The position numbers and the translations under genes were made by a program. From Petrosia ficiformis (Eukaryota > Porifera > Demospongiae > Haplosclerida > Petrosiidae): a DNA stretch of 64,000 bases. Shown here piece by piece: positions 19,913-31,977 of this stretch. Where the stretch lies: the NCBI GenBank assembly GCA_947044365.1, contig OX345644.1, positions 2,580,737 to 2,644,736 on the forward strand, written 5' to 3'. The notes beneath the pieces were generated by a model. That model saw only the letters and a program-made list of their open reading frames with translations, was not told the DNA's origin and did not search any database. Each line of letters opens with the position of its first letter. The stretch's first letter is position 1.

Positions 19913-21720
19913 ATGTCCAGTGGCACTAGAAATTATGGAACTATGTCAGATCCACCCAGGAATCCACAGCAACCTCCTGCAATACAGATCTAGAGGAATC
20001 CACCAGATCCTCCAAGTTATCCACAACAACCTCCTGTAATACAAAGGGATCCACCAGATCCGCCAAGGGATCCACAGCAACCTCCTGCACGACCGAGGAA
20101 TCCACCAGATCTGCCAAGGGATCCACAGCAACCTCCTGCAATACAGAGGAATCTGCCAAGGGATCCACAACAACCTCCTGCTATTCAATGGAGCAATATG
20201 CTATTCTACATTTTCTGTTGTATGACAGGACAATTCCATTATGATTACATCTGCTCAAGAGCCTCAGTCATGCTAGGTATTCTATCTGTGTTCTCTGGTG
20301 CATTTTGTTGCTTATTACTCATTGTTAATTTGGGGTCATTAGTGTTTAATATATATGTTGTAGCAGTGTGTCCCTATAAGGACTGCTCTTATTTCTGTTC
20401 CAAATATTATCATTCTTCGCAAGATGATGATATGTATTCACTTGCAATCAACAGCAGTAGCTCATTTATTAATCTTAAAAAGTACTACAACTGGAATAAA
20501 ATGCTCATCACCATGGCAACATTTGCCGCATTTTCATCATATTATTTGATGGTGTTCTTGATTTTAATCCCACTCTATAGCAAATTCCAGTATTGTATTT
20601 CTGGGCTTAATAAAAATTGTAAAGGTTGCTTAAAAATTATTTGTACTACATTACAACAAGCTATAGACCATGGTTACTACCTTCAGCCATTTGATGATTC
20701 AGCAGTGAACTCGAACATCAGCAAATCAACTCTATTAAAACCAATACAGTCTTTCTATTTCAGCATGATCTATCTTCTAAACCTGAGTTTGTACTTCGGT
20801 AGTTTATTTATATTTATATTCATTATTATCAATAGGGTCACAACTGATGATATGACTAATAAATCCATTGACATTTCTGGATTATTATTTCAGTTTTCAT
20901 CTCAATTTTGTGCTATTCAAAGTTGCTTCATCTTCTCCAAAGTAGCATATGCTGTGTCAAACCGCTGTGATGACGTATTGGGTAAATTTGTTAAGACTGA
21001 CGTGTCTGGAGAAAGAGAAAACTTGGAGGATCATGTTGAAATAGTTGAAGAAGAAGACGAAGAAGAACTAGTCGAAGAATAACTAGTCGAAGAAGAACTA
21101 GATGCGGAAAACGTAAATTTCTGCAATTCTAATTACATACGAGTGTTACTTGGGAAAAATTTCGTTAAAGGTTTCAACGAAAAAAAGGTGATGATTACCA
21201 AGAAGCTCTGAAAAATGCACGATTTGCAGCTCTTAGGAAGATTGATGACAAGTTTATCACCAAAATGAAAGCCTCACTGGATCCATATGGTCACTGGTTT
21301 GCAATACACTGGATTCTCTATACCATCACTACTTTCATGTCTATAGCATTCCTGGCTGAGACATACGATCTATATGTTTATTCACCTCATGAGGTATCGT
21401 GGTTACATGATCACAGGAAAAGGAACAGTTTCATCTATATAGTTCTATTCACACTTGAACATACATTTCTCTTTATTTACCCATGTTTTAGGGCCTCCCA
21501 AATAACATCATCGAGGGAGAACCTTATAAAGAGGTTCTCAGAGCATCAATGGAATCATATACCATTGTCAGTACAAAGCTATTTCATAGAGTATCTTAAG
21601 ACACAAAATTTTGGCTTCAAAATTGTGTTTCTGTGCATGAAGATTACTTTCGGCTTCAATTTAGCATTTGTGTCCATCTTTGTGGGTGGATTTGGTGTTA
21701 TACTGAAACTATCACTATAA
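19913..21720 (+). pseudogene. membrane-protein family copy 3 (broken)
   Basis: Starts ATGTCCAGTGGCAC like its relatives. Lesions: TAG at 19991-19993 in the Pro-rich repeat region, TAA at 21080-21082 inside the acidic segment (where copy 2 has a Glu codon), and a one-base deletion near 21174. Otherwise it follows copy 2 closely, with an expanded DPPRDPQQPPA repeat region. The 3' third is the donor-like sequence for copy 4. Confidence 0.85.
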
Positions 21721-23168
21721 AAGGAACACAAACTTATTATTAATGATCTTAGTTCTTTGCTGTTATAGTATGTTAAGAATCCTTTATGACCTTTTTTTAT
21801 ATGTGGAATTGAAAGTTTTTTAATTGTCAGAGTGTATTTATTATTATGTGTCCAAATGGATTAATGTTGATTAATGATGAATCAATCATTAATTGAAAGT
21901 TGTGCAAGTTATTAAAATACTATATTTTTCTTTAAAAATAAATGAATTTTTATCCAAGTAAATGTCAATATACATGTAAACAAAGTCCAAATAAGATTTA
22001 ATATACACAGAGATGTAGCACATATGAGACATACAGAGAGAAAGATGTAGTGATGTACCGATAATTAAATCAATAATCGGTATTGGTCATTATCAGCCAA
22101 TATATACAATGCCATTTCTGATGTCATTAATCACTTTTATGACACTCGAGAAAATACTTATTTTCATTGAAAGAATCAGAAACCAGAAGGTATCGGTTAT
22201 CAGTACATATGTAAATTAAATCTAATGCAGTTCATTGCAATATTGGTAAAATCTCTTATTGTTTCAATAGAGAGATGTGCTATCAGTAGTTCTCAATATC
22301 ATTAAGGTTAATTGATCACCATCAATCTAAGAGGATCCTCAAGTATGGATTTTACTCAAAGACATCATTCACAACTAACTAATATTTGATACTGTATAAC
22401 AGTAACACAACAAGTGAGTGTAAAGTAAATTTAAAATTCATAAGTAGAACAGATAAAGGAATGTCCATTTAATCCCATTAAAACTTAGTTGTGTAATTAT
22501 AGTTTTCTTGCTAATATTTCATGCTTGTGTCTTTTCTGTTTTTATGTACTAACATATCTTGTTACCCTTTCCAAGTGTAACTATGTGTATTACTACATGG
22601 AATAATTATTATTTAGATAAATTCACTTGATATAAAATGCATCACAAGTTATTCTTTGTTTATTAAAATGTTCCCATATGAAGAAGGAAAGATGTATATA
22701 GAAACATGGAGAGCAGCAAGAGGGACAATCATGTACATGATTACTAATTAATGCTTTAAGAAGTACTGATATAATGTATTGCTGCACCTACCCCCTTAAT
22801 TCCAGTTTTGACTGTCTATATTAATGACAAATGATTGTATGTTTTTAATATAAACATAATCTATAACTAATTATCTTAAATACTTGTAGAATCTTAACAT
22901 TTATAATACTGTTATTCACTGTTCAAGCCAACATTCCAATATGTTGCATCATATCTATGAATATAATTACTAAAATGCTATTGAAATATGATTGGTCTGT
23001 TGTCAATGCATAGTTGATATAGTGTTTAGTATTACTCAGCAATGACAGGGAATGAATATGATCAACATACTTTTATGTCATATATACAACTCAGCAATTT
23101 AGTGTATCTTTCAGTATAGTCAAAAAGACAACGAAAAGTTATAAATTGGTTGTGCTATGTGTCAGGAA
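21721..23168. other. gene-free spacer, duplicated at 33501-34931
   Basis: About 1.4 kb nearly identical between units. It holds a small inverted-repeat element at about 22050-22212 (GATGTACCGATAA ... TTATCAGTACAT) and no supported coding sequence. Confidence 0.7.
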
Positions 23169-23941
23169 ATGGCTACTAAAAAAAAAGAGAGTAAAATGAG
23201 TGCGTTAGAAGCCTTTAAGAACTTGGAACCACATATGAAAAGCATGTTGGAACAACCTATAGATAGCTTTGCACAAAAGTTATGGGGTAAAGGTTTAATT
23301 GACGATGCAGTTCATAAAAAAATATTTGATACTAGAGAAGGTTGTGGATCTAGTTTGAGAAGTTATTATTTTATGCAGCGGATTTATGAGAAGGTTAAGA
23401 GAGCAAGCAATGATGATGAAGCACAAAAGATTATTAGTGATGTAGCTAATATAATAGGAGAGGATGGTGCATTGCGTGATACAGCTGAAACCTTAAGTAA
23501 GATTATATTAATAGTTATAATTATAATTATTGTAATAATATAATGGTATGATTATTTAAACACTACAGGGAAGTGTGACGCTAACAGTATAAGGGAGAAA
23601 ATTGACAACATAGCTAGTGCAATTGAAGGCAGTTTGAATGGAATTGCAACATCAGCTTACGCTAAAAGCATAATTGCTGAGCAGGAATTTAAAGATACAA
23701 CGGATTTAACTGCTGAACATGACAAAATCTGTACTAATGCAGTATTTAATGCTGTTCGAGCTACCATCACAAATGATCCAACTAAGATAGAAACATTTAA
23801 AGCTGTTCTCGATGATATGGGTAAACCTATCAGTGAGTTTGTATCCAAACTCGAACAGTGTAAGTTGACCTTAAATTTTTGTATACATTAGAATTATGGT
23901 TTCAAATTATTTCCACAGTAATGGGACCAGACCCCTGCTAA
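23169..23941 (+). CDS. tandem death-fold-like protein, copy 1
   Basis: Exons 23169-23496, 23569-23859 and 23919-23941 (phases 1 and 1), 213 aa. An ATG four codons upstream (23157) is also in frame; MATK is preferred because the third copy starts there. Exon 1 is one all-helical domain (FKNLEPHMKSMLE, then SFAQKLWGKGLIDDAVHKKI, then SYYFMQRIYEKVKRAS). Exon 2 is a second one (AIEGSLNGIATSAYAKSII, VFNAVRATITNDPTKIETFK, VLDDMGKPISEFVSKLE). Length and helix pattern, including GLIDDxVxxxI, resemble CARD/DED death-fold domains, one per exon. The last exon adds only MGPDPC. The fold call is inference. No catalytic or membrane segment. Confidence 0.72.
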
Positions 23942-25008
23942 CAGCTGCCTTTGTTCAACTATGACGACATTTTGTGGAATAATCGTAATGTATATCGTTG
24001 CAAATATATTTTGTGGTAGTTTAAATGACTACAGTTTTTTTTAAATTTTATATCGTTAGTCATTAGTGTTAGGTGTTATTCTTATTTTGTGATATTTTCT
24101 TGTTGTACACTGCTTAAACAGAATAGTTAAAATAAATAATTTAGTGTTTAGTACAGTTACAAAGATTAAACAATTAGTTGATTGTATAATGCAATTAGTT
24201 GAAGCACTGACTAAAATTTTAAAGTGCTGTCTACTCAAATTTCATGTCAATATAATTATAATTATATAATTTATACTAAAGTACATGTACTTGTATCTGG
24301 CAATCAAGTAAACCCACAAACACTTGTTTTACTCTATTCTAATATACCTTTCAATACTTGGTGCACATTATCATGCATGTAGCTAAATTGAAATTCATGC
24401 TATATATGATTTCATTTTTACAGTGTATCATTTTGCATAAGCAATTGGTCATTTTCTGTAGAAGAATATATGCATGTCATATATATACTCGTAAAGTTTG
24501 TGGATTTGACACGAAACAGGAACATAGGAATGGGGGGTGGGGCAACCACCCCCACTTTTTGGCATACAAAATTACAATGGTTCATATGACACGTCTTCTG
24601 TTGTTTAATCACCACCATCATGTATTGTGCATTTCGTGATGACATCATTCAACTACATCTTACATGGCTTAGTTACAGCTGCTACCCAATTTGCTTCCTA
24701 TGCCTATGATAGAAGAAAAGTGGAATTTCTAAGGGAATTGTGACATTGTCGTGGTGGTGTTTCCAGAGTCATAACATTCCCTATCCTATATCACAAATGT
24801 CACACCTCCTTATATACTACACTCTACCAAATAGGATTATATACTGCACTCTACCAATTGTATATATAAATATCTAAAAAATGTGTGAGCGAGGTAGTTC
24901 TTGAACATTTCTAGTGTGTTGAGAATGTTGCATAGAACAGTGCATGGATACAATTACCAAATAACGTTATTTGAGTAAATAGAAATAATACTACGTTATA
25001 ATTATAGC

Positions 25009-25049
<41 letters not shown>

Positions 25050-26214
25050 CAAAAAAATGATGATATTATAATTATATTTATATATATCTGGAGCCGAATG
25101 AGTCAAAACTCAACTATCAGTCTCTCATGTTGTATTTCATGTTGACTGTTCATTATTATGTATCTGATATAACGTCAAATATACTATATTTGTCCTTCAA
25201 TATACATCAGATGTCAGATATACTATATCTGTCCTCCAATATCATATCTATATCTAAAACATTATAATTACAATAATTATGATTATACAATTATATACAG
25301 CCTACATTTCATGCACTTCACTCCCTTTCATTCCTGCCTTCATGACTAATAATCAACACTGACATTATGATTTCGAATTACACTAGAAGAAAAGTGGAAT
25401 TACTTATTTTTGGGGTAGACATTAGCTCTTTAATTCTCCAATCAGACATTTTCAGCTATCTGCTTTTCAGTGGTAAACACATTCCATGTAAAATTTACTT
25501 ATAATTTATCAAAATGTCAAGCACGTTATGGCCTTTTCATTTTATTTATTATAATTATATAATTATATTGTATGCATGTAATTGTAGTAAAACTGGCTTC
25601 TGTATTTCATATTTTACCCAGACCATGATATGTATACTAATAATACTATACTATACATTTACAGTACAACTCATGATAACTGTATAATCTAAGCTGGCAG
25701 ACAAAAAAAACAACATAAAAGTGACTCATGCAGATCATGATAATTATAACTGTATAATCTAAACCGGCAGACAAAAAACAAACATGAACATAAAAGTGAC
25801 TCATGCAGATCATGATAATTATAACTGTATAATCTAAACCGGCAGACAAAAAAACAAACATGAAAGTGACCCATGATAATTATAACTAACCGGCAGACAA
25901 AAAAAAAACATTGTCTTGACAGCACTAATAATAGTATAAATAATAACTTAATTATTAATCCCTAGTTCGAAAAGTCAATTTGTCAAGAACACATCTTCAC
26001 AAGAAATGTGAATGCGAAATGATCCATCATGTGACAGTCATGTGACTGTTGAAATAGGCCAATCAGAAGTTTTGATAGCTGATATTTACCACTCTCTGAT
26101 GGAGAGAAGAAGCTAAAAGTAAGAACAGAAGAGAACAAGTCGATGTTTCTATAAAACATACACCATTGTTTTAAAAACATGTTCTTACCTTTTGTGTTCC
26201 TCATCTCTCCGAAA
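23942..26214. other. gene-free stretch with simple and tandem repeats
   Basis: Duplicated in unit B at 36499-39980 with insertions there. Holds a (TAA)n run near 25012-25043, a partial tandem of a TATACTATATCTGTCC-containing unit at 25160-25255, and the CCGGCAGAC tandem at 25675-25915. No supported gene. Confidence 0.65.
25675..25915. repeat. ~75-bp tandem repeat with CCGGCAGACAAAAAA core
   Basis: Three full units and a fourth partial unit, each with ATAACTGTATAATCTAAACC, CCGGCAGACAAAAAA and AAAGTGACTCATGCAGATC. In unit B only one degraded unit is present (near 39710), so the copy number differs between units. Confidence 0.85.
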
Positions 26215-26963
26215 TCAGAGGGTGCTTAACCTCAGCAACCTGAAACAGTTGTATCAACTTCAGAGCTCTTTGTACGTAACTGTTAAAAATGAGAAGTTTT
26301 CAGAGCATGTTAGATGAATGCCTATGATTCCATCAAAATCTATTTTCTTGGCGCCCAATCTCATAGCTTGCTACACCATAACCTTGCGTTATCTCTCCAG
26401 CATTAGGACTCAAAACATGGAAACCAAGAACCCTCTCCTACAAGTGATAATACATGTATGAACATACATACATACATACATACGTACATACCTACATGGC
26501 TACCATATGTACATACATACATAAGGTAGCCATGATCATGAAGGCAGAGATATGGTTATAGGGACAGGTTCTACCTCCTGGATCTTCCATCTCCTCTCTT
26601 AAAGAAACTGCTAAACAATCTTTATCATAAAAAGAGGTGGTATTTTAAAAGACTGTTACGTATATAGTTTTGGCTTCCCATAAATGTTTATTATTATATT
26701 TATAATAGTTCCATGGTGATGAGCTAGAATTAATTGCTTAATAATACTTAATAAGACCTACGTATGACAGTGGCAATATGTGATACAATCCATAATAATA
26801 CAGTACACAACTACTCCTGAAAATAATTAGTACGACTCATCAAAACAAAATAATAAAGAAAGAGTATTTTTTAATTCATAGAATTATTTGTATAATTTTA
26901 CGACACTACATCAACAATTTCTGAACCAGTTATCATAGAGAGATAGGAGAGAGTTTGGGCCTG
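26215..26963 (-). pseudogene. thioredoxin reductase relic, C-terminal exons (unit A)
   Basis: Minus-strand exon 26437-26226 reads [20 protein letters not shown], then after a one-base shift [20 protein letters not shown], and after a second shift SEVDTTVSGC-TGA-G-stop. This is the animal TXNRD tail, where TGA (26232-26234) encodes the selenocysteine of Gly-Cys-Sec-Gly. A second block at 26901-26963 (QAQTLSYLSMITGSEIVDV) fits the upstream TXNRD exon. Two frameshifts and missing upstream exons make this a relic. The intervening intron holds a + strand VWA5A fragment. No SECIS element was recognised downstream. Confidence 0.82.
26526..26640 (+). pseudogene. VWA5A 3'-end fragment (unit A)
   Basis: Matches the last codons and stop of the VWA5A-like gene (43902-43997), including LPPGS(S)..SSLKETAKQSL then TAA and the AAAGAGGTGG after the stop. 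It has a small insertion (ATCATG) and an in-frame TAG. It lies within the TXNRD relic, on the opposite strand. Confidence 0.85.
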
Positions 26964-27044
26964 CCAGCATATCATAATAATAACACCTTGAAGCCTCATG
27001 TAATCAACCTTGTGTCTTTAAAGATATTAGTAAAACATGATATT

Positions 27045-27090
27045 TGTATATTTGCTGTTAAAACAAACAAAAGAATATATTCTACAACTA
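27045..27090. other. junction of tandem segmental duplication
   Basis: Left of about 27059 the sequence matches 40.7-40.82 kb (end of unit B). Right of it the sequence matches 9713 onward (start of unit A, inside AUH intron 3). The shared junction bases are a short A-rich GTTAAAAC-like stretch, suggesting a microhomology join. Confidence 0.75.
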
Positions 27091-27221
27091 ACTGACTACT
27101 ATGGGGAGGACCCTGCATTATTACATTAATTATTTCTATTACAAAACACAAGTGACAAGTGTAATAATTATAAATGCTAAATTCTAATGAATAAGGCTGA
27201 AAGAGGAAAATGACAAAATGC

Positions 27222-27296
27222 TGGTAGTCACTGGGAATCAAACCCAGGGCCACTGACTTCAGCCACCAGTGCTCTCACTACTGAGCTATGACAACC
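27222..27296 (-). pseudogene. tRNA-like sequence, unit B copy
   Basis: Paralogue of 9887-9961 with a B-box GGTTTGATTCC. The anticodon stem pairs, but U33 is again absent. Confidence 0.5.
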
Positions 27297-27566
27297 AAAC
27301 AACCATCATCACTTCATAATCCTCTATATTATATATACTTGTTTGAAGGAAGAAATGCTAAACATCTAAGTGTAATAATTATGTTAGAAGGACATTCCAG
27401 GACCAAGAGCTGTGTACACCTAGGATTGATGAGCACCCATGTTAGCGTCAATAGGTAGTCTGTTGCTCTTGCTGCCATGCCACTTTGACAATACATACAA
27501 ACATGCTCGTAAGTACAACTTCATGTTTTTTACACTCCATTTTCTATATAGTACAGTTATTTTCAC

Positions 27567-29389
27567 CTGCACAAAATACTCCTTTGACATCACTCTTCAG
27601 AATAACAGTTCTGACTTCTTTGTTTCTTCTCACAAAGTCCATACTCTCCTCCATCTTACAATAGAAGAATGAATTATTGGACAGATAGAAATGGATGAAT
27701 TTAATTGTATTATAAATTGAATTACTTTAATTACAATAAACACTAAAAATAGTTGAATGATCACTTTACTGTACATCCCAATAGCTAACTATCACTATTA
27801 CTTAGTATATATCATGTGACATTGAGCCAATCATATTATCATATACTAGTCACCTGATTGCATTTAAACAGCAAAATATGCACCTAAGAATGTATTAACT
27901 ACTTAATACACAGGTACATGTGAACATGTGACCAAACACACTAGACATGTCAAGTGATAGACACTAAATCTTTTATAACATTCTTTACAGTGTATTAAGT
28001 ATTATAAGTTGGGCATGCAATAAAGGTCAAGATTAGATAATACACTTGCTTCATCTAATTTTGACCTTTATTGAGCCCCACCCTTGTGCCAAATTAAAAA
28101 TGCTTAACAACTATAAAGAATTTTATAAAATTGAACTTTGAAACTCTACAAAATTAGCAATCATTACTGTTGTACTAAACAATAGATATCAGTTTTAGTT
28201 ATTGAGACACACAAACCACAGTTCATACGTTGGTAACAAAGTGACGTCCTATTGCATTCATAGCCTGTGGTCTATTCAAGACAAAAAGACAAATACCTGT
28301 TAAAGAAATAATTAACATCATTAGTATTCATTTGCATTGCAGCTCCTTCACATAGAGAAAGGGCTTTGGGGACAACAGCATACTAAAGTCTATTCACATT
28401 CACTATGACCTCAAAATTATGATGTGATGACTTTATATGTAATTTAATGTATAGTTTAATGTCATAAGGTTAATACATGATTATACTGTAACTCAATAAT
28501 GAAGCAATGGATTGAAATTTGACATACACAAAAAAGAACGGGAAGGATAATTATATAAAAATTGTGCAGGTAAAATGATAGAAGGACATTCCAAACTAAA
28601 GCATTTTTATGAGGTCGTGGTGAACGTGAATGACCTTTAAATGGACTGCTAATTATAGCAGCCATGGTAACGAAAACGAATAATGCAGTAATGCTAATGC
28701 AGAAATGCTGTGTTAAAACTGATTTGGTATACTGGTGTTCCCGGACTCTTCCTCCTCTATGTGAAGGGGTGACAACACAAGACTATGTAGTATTATACTT
28801 ATTGTTATTTTCAGTACCTGTAGAACATAAACTATATAATTATAATACAATGTATGTATTATATGAGTGTATTAATTTAAAATTCAGAATTCTTTGATTA
28901 GCAAAATCTTTCGCAAACATTTCACACAGTGGATACATGTACATAATGTCACGAAAACTATTACACTAAATGTCATTAAAACAAGTCATAAAAATTAATA
29001 GAACGATTGTGCTTCATCAATCCAATCCAATAATGGATCATATGATAACACAATGTCATGTGTGTTTCAGTACACATTAATATTGTGCTTCATCAATCCA
29101 ATCCCATAATGGATCATATGATAACACAATGCCATGTGTGTTTCAGTACACATTACTATTGTGCTTCATCAATCTAATCCCATAATAGATCATATGATAA
29201 CACAACGTCATGTGTGTTTCAGTACACATTATGTAATGTGTACATACATTATTACGTACCCTGATTTTCATCTTTCAACAATTCCACACGAAATTCATCA
29301 TCACCAGGTGTTGAAAATTGTCTCAGTATATTCCATCCAGATGCTGCTCTTCTGCATGAAGGTCTTAATACTGCAGAAAGGAAAGCCAT
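27567..29389 (-). pseudogene. AUH exons 1-3, truncated duplicate (unit B)
   Basis: complement(27567..27654, 28229..28296, 29260..29389). All three exons have the same lengths as in the parent (88, 68 and 130 nt), an intact reading and GT-AG sites. They encode the mitochondrial presequence and the N-terminal crotonase strands up to GVFCAG. Exons 4-9 are missing: the duplication junction lies in the following intron and the sequence beyond is TXNRD relic. Substitutions in the coding exons are few, so the copy is young. It could still be transcribed as a truncated message, but no full enzyme is possible. Confidence 0.9.
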
Positions 29390-30327
29390 TTCTCTCCTTC
29401 AGCCACTCCCTCAATATGTTAACCCTTTGAATTAGTGAGTTAAAATTAATGACCACGTGTAACCACGTGGAACAAGAATAAGTTTCAGAGAGAAAAAATA
29501 GTTTTTAGAACAACAATGGTATAAATTTGATTTGGTATTCAAAGATAAAGACGTATTGGAAGAGAGAATCTGCTGGAGCTGAAGTAATAGTCTGCCACTC
29601 AAGTCAATATATTCAAGGTTAATTCTAAGTAGCCCTACATATGAAGCCGTGAACACTACAAAAGATTTGCATACAATAAAAAATATCTCGTATACAATAG
29701 TCTCACATAGCCAGAACCATTTCAGGCTGCAATTGAGGGGAAGAGTCTGGTGGATTCCTATTGACTGTCTCGTTCTGAGTACTATGAGATTCACGATAGA
29801 ACTGAAGTACATAGTAAGTGGGTATGGATCATGTGTGATGAAAAATCCAATAACCATGTGTGTTCGTGATTTACAGACATATTATTACAGGTTTAGTGTT
29901 AGTCTATACTTTCATTTATATCCTATTTGTTAGTGCATCTTTGTTTAATCTTTACTTATTCCTTAAAGGGACAACAAGAACAGAAGCAAAGAGAAAACAA
30001 ATAAAACCAGAGACAAAGAGAAAACATGATACGGTATGGTACGTATACTGAAATTAAAATTAAAGTAATGCACCAAAATGTTGACAAGAGAAATGTGTTA
30101 AGTTGTTGCACAACATGGTTTGCATGCCACATTAGTGACAGTACAGTGATGTGACATTGTATATGGTTGCAAAAGTGGGGGGCTCAGCCCCTTGCTTTAT
30201 ATAGTGGGTGGGCTCAACCCCACCCCCCCCCCCCCCCCCCAATCTCACAGTATCTCGGTCACTGGGTATTAATCAATGAATTGTCCATTGTGTTACAATG
30301 GCTTCACTATCTACTTCTAATGTATAT

Positions 30328-30452
30328 TCTCTTGATTAGATACGTGGGAACTCTTTGGAGTCCTTTTTATGAAGAGAAGATCCTGTGGTCACTTTGAAAG
30401 TCATCAATCTTGCAAGAATATCTCATGCAAACTATATTGTTCAAGTTAGTAT
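30328..30452 (+). pseudogene. relic of ATRIP exon 5 (unit B copy)
   Basis: Same isolated ATRIP exon relic as 13173-13310, with acceptor-like CTTGATTAG, TTTGGAGTCC, AGAGAAGATCCTGTGG and AACTATATTGTTCAAG. It is frame-broken relative to 53608-53728. Confidence 0.72.
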
Positions 30453-30674
30453 ACATTATATTTAAAACAGACACAGGGCCAGGTACTTCTGAATGTACTT
30501 AAGTACAAGTACAAGCATTGTTTAGGGAAAAGACTTAAGTACAAGTATTTTTAGAAGAACCTAAGTACTGGTAAAAGTACAATCAAGATGTGTTCCTGGT
30601 TTGGAAAGAGATCAGTATATCTGAGGTGCTGCACAGAACAGAGACCGCTGGATCTAAACTAGGCATATTGATTG

Positions 30675-30706
30675 TAACCCTAAACCCTAAACTCTAAACC
30701 TAAACA
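30675..30706. repeat. telomere-like CCCTAAA insertion in unit B
   Basis: About 30 bp of degenerate CCCTAAA/CTCTAAA/CCTAAAC repeats interrupt a segment that is continuous in unit A (near 13505: ATTGATTGTACTACC). The insertion is seen directly; its origin from telomeric repeats is inference. Confidence 0.6.
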
Positions 30707-30879
30707 CTACCTATTTTCAGCTAAGTGAAATGCAAAGATTACGATAGTTGTATGGTTGGCTCAGAAATTTGGGAAATTAAAAATGTAATTGCAAACAGTT
30801 GAATCCGGGCTCTTCCACTTGCCAGCCCCCCCACCCCCACCCCCCAAAAAACAAAGAAATCTGGATGCAGACTACATGT

Positions 30880-30975
30880 GAAGAAATGGTAGATCACATT
30901 AGGAAAGGAGAATACAAGGAAGTTGCAGAGGACTTTCTTGGAGTTGTAGAAGACATTTTACTTCCATTAGTTTAA
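30880..30975 (+). other. unidentified exon-like open stretch, unit B copy
   Basis: Encodes EEMVDHIRKGEYKEVAEDFL followed by GVVEDILLPLV and a TAA at 30973-30975. Counterpart of 13720-13815. The unit B frame reaches a stop cleanly; no family recognised. Confidence 0.35.
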
Positions 30976-31049
30976 CGTGGTATGGGTGTGGTCAACAAGA
31001 TAAATGGAGAAAATGGAGAAAATGTATCCCTATGATTGTTTTATAGTTG

Positions 31050-31330
31050 TCATCATTCAGCTGACATTCTCCTACCGGCAGACTATATTATAGTTATTAT
31101 TTTAATATCCACTCTTCTAACTTTTTCAAGTTTCTTGTAGACCTTGGAGAATATATTGCATCTAGAACAGCTATTAATTCCAGTTTCTTCGTAATCTACA
31201 GCAACTTTCTACCTGCTGATCTGTAGAGCTCAAGTGTGCATTCTATTATTTGCTGTGCCCATTAATTGACCAACCACATACCACACAACCTCCTTAACTA
31301 CATATACAATGCATAGTCGCGTACATGATA
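31050..31330. repeat. dispersed ~280-bp repeat, copy 5
   Basis: Unit B counterpart of 13890-14165 and nearly identical to it. Confidence 0.65.
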
Positions 31331-31977
31331 TAAGAATATAATTATAGCTGATCATGTGACCTGTGGCCAATCAGAATGCAGATAATGCGTCACACGATTG
31401 AACATTAAATCACTTATTTGCACACTTTTAGCACATTCTCTGGTTTGTTTTTTAATTATTTATGTGGGAGTTAAACACTTTACCCTGTGTTTTTTTCATT
31501 GATGCACTCGATTATGTAATGTGTGTGACAAACGAGTCTATATAGATTCAATTATGTTGAGAGCAATCATAGGGATGGTCTCTTGTTCACCATTAAAAAT
31601 AAATCATTTTCAAACAATAATATAGCAGTATACCATAATGATAAAAGTGTAATGTAATAAAATATTGGGAAATATCAGACTGACTGCGGATTTATTACTA
31701 AAAGAGTTTATATAGATACAGGCGTGGCTTCTTAGTACACAATTACAAATAATATAGTCTATAATAACACAATACCAGAGTCTATAGTCTAGACATTATA
31801 ACAAGTAGTGATGTTACACTGTTGAGGAAGAGAACTACTTTACAGTATGTAATTGTGTATTGCATACATAAACATGTTATGATGCTTAGTCTTGCGTTAC
31901 CACCCACTTTTTATACCAGGCACTGCCAGACTACAAAGCTATAGTGTGTGTATGAAGTTACAAACTATTTTTGTGCA

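Larger units (their letters stand above)
29390..31977. other. intergenic, unit B counterpart of 12299-15177
   Basis: Holds a shortened CACGTG cluster, a partial MITE end near 29697, a poly-C run at about 30219-30240, the ATRIP relic, a telomere-like insertion, the unidentified exon-like stretch and one copy of the ~280-bp repeat. No supported gene. Confidence 0.65.

Noticed and set aside
26000..26225. SECIS element downstream of the TXNRD relic
   Set aside because: An ATGA and A-rich stretch occur (about 26170-26205, minus strand), but I could not fold a convincing kink-turn stem; a SECIS finder run would be decisive.
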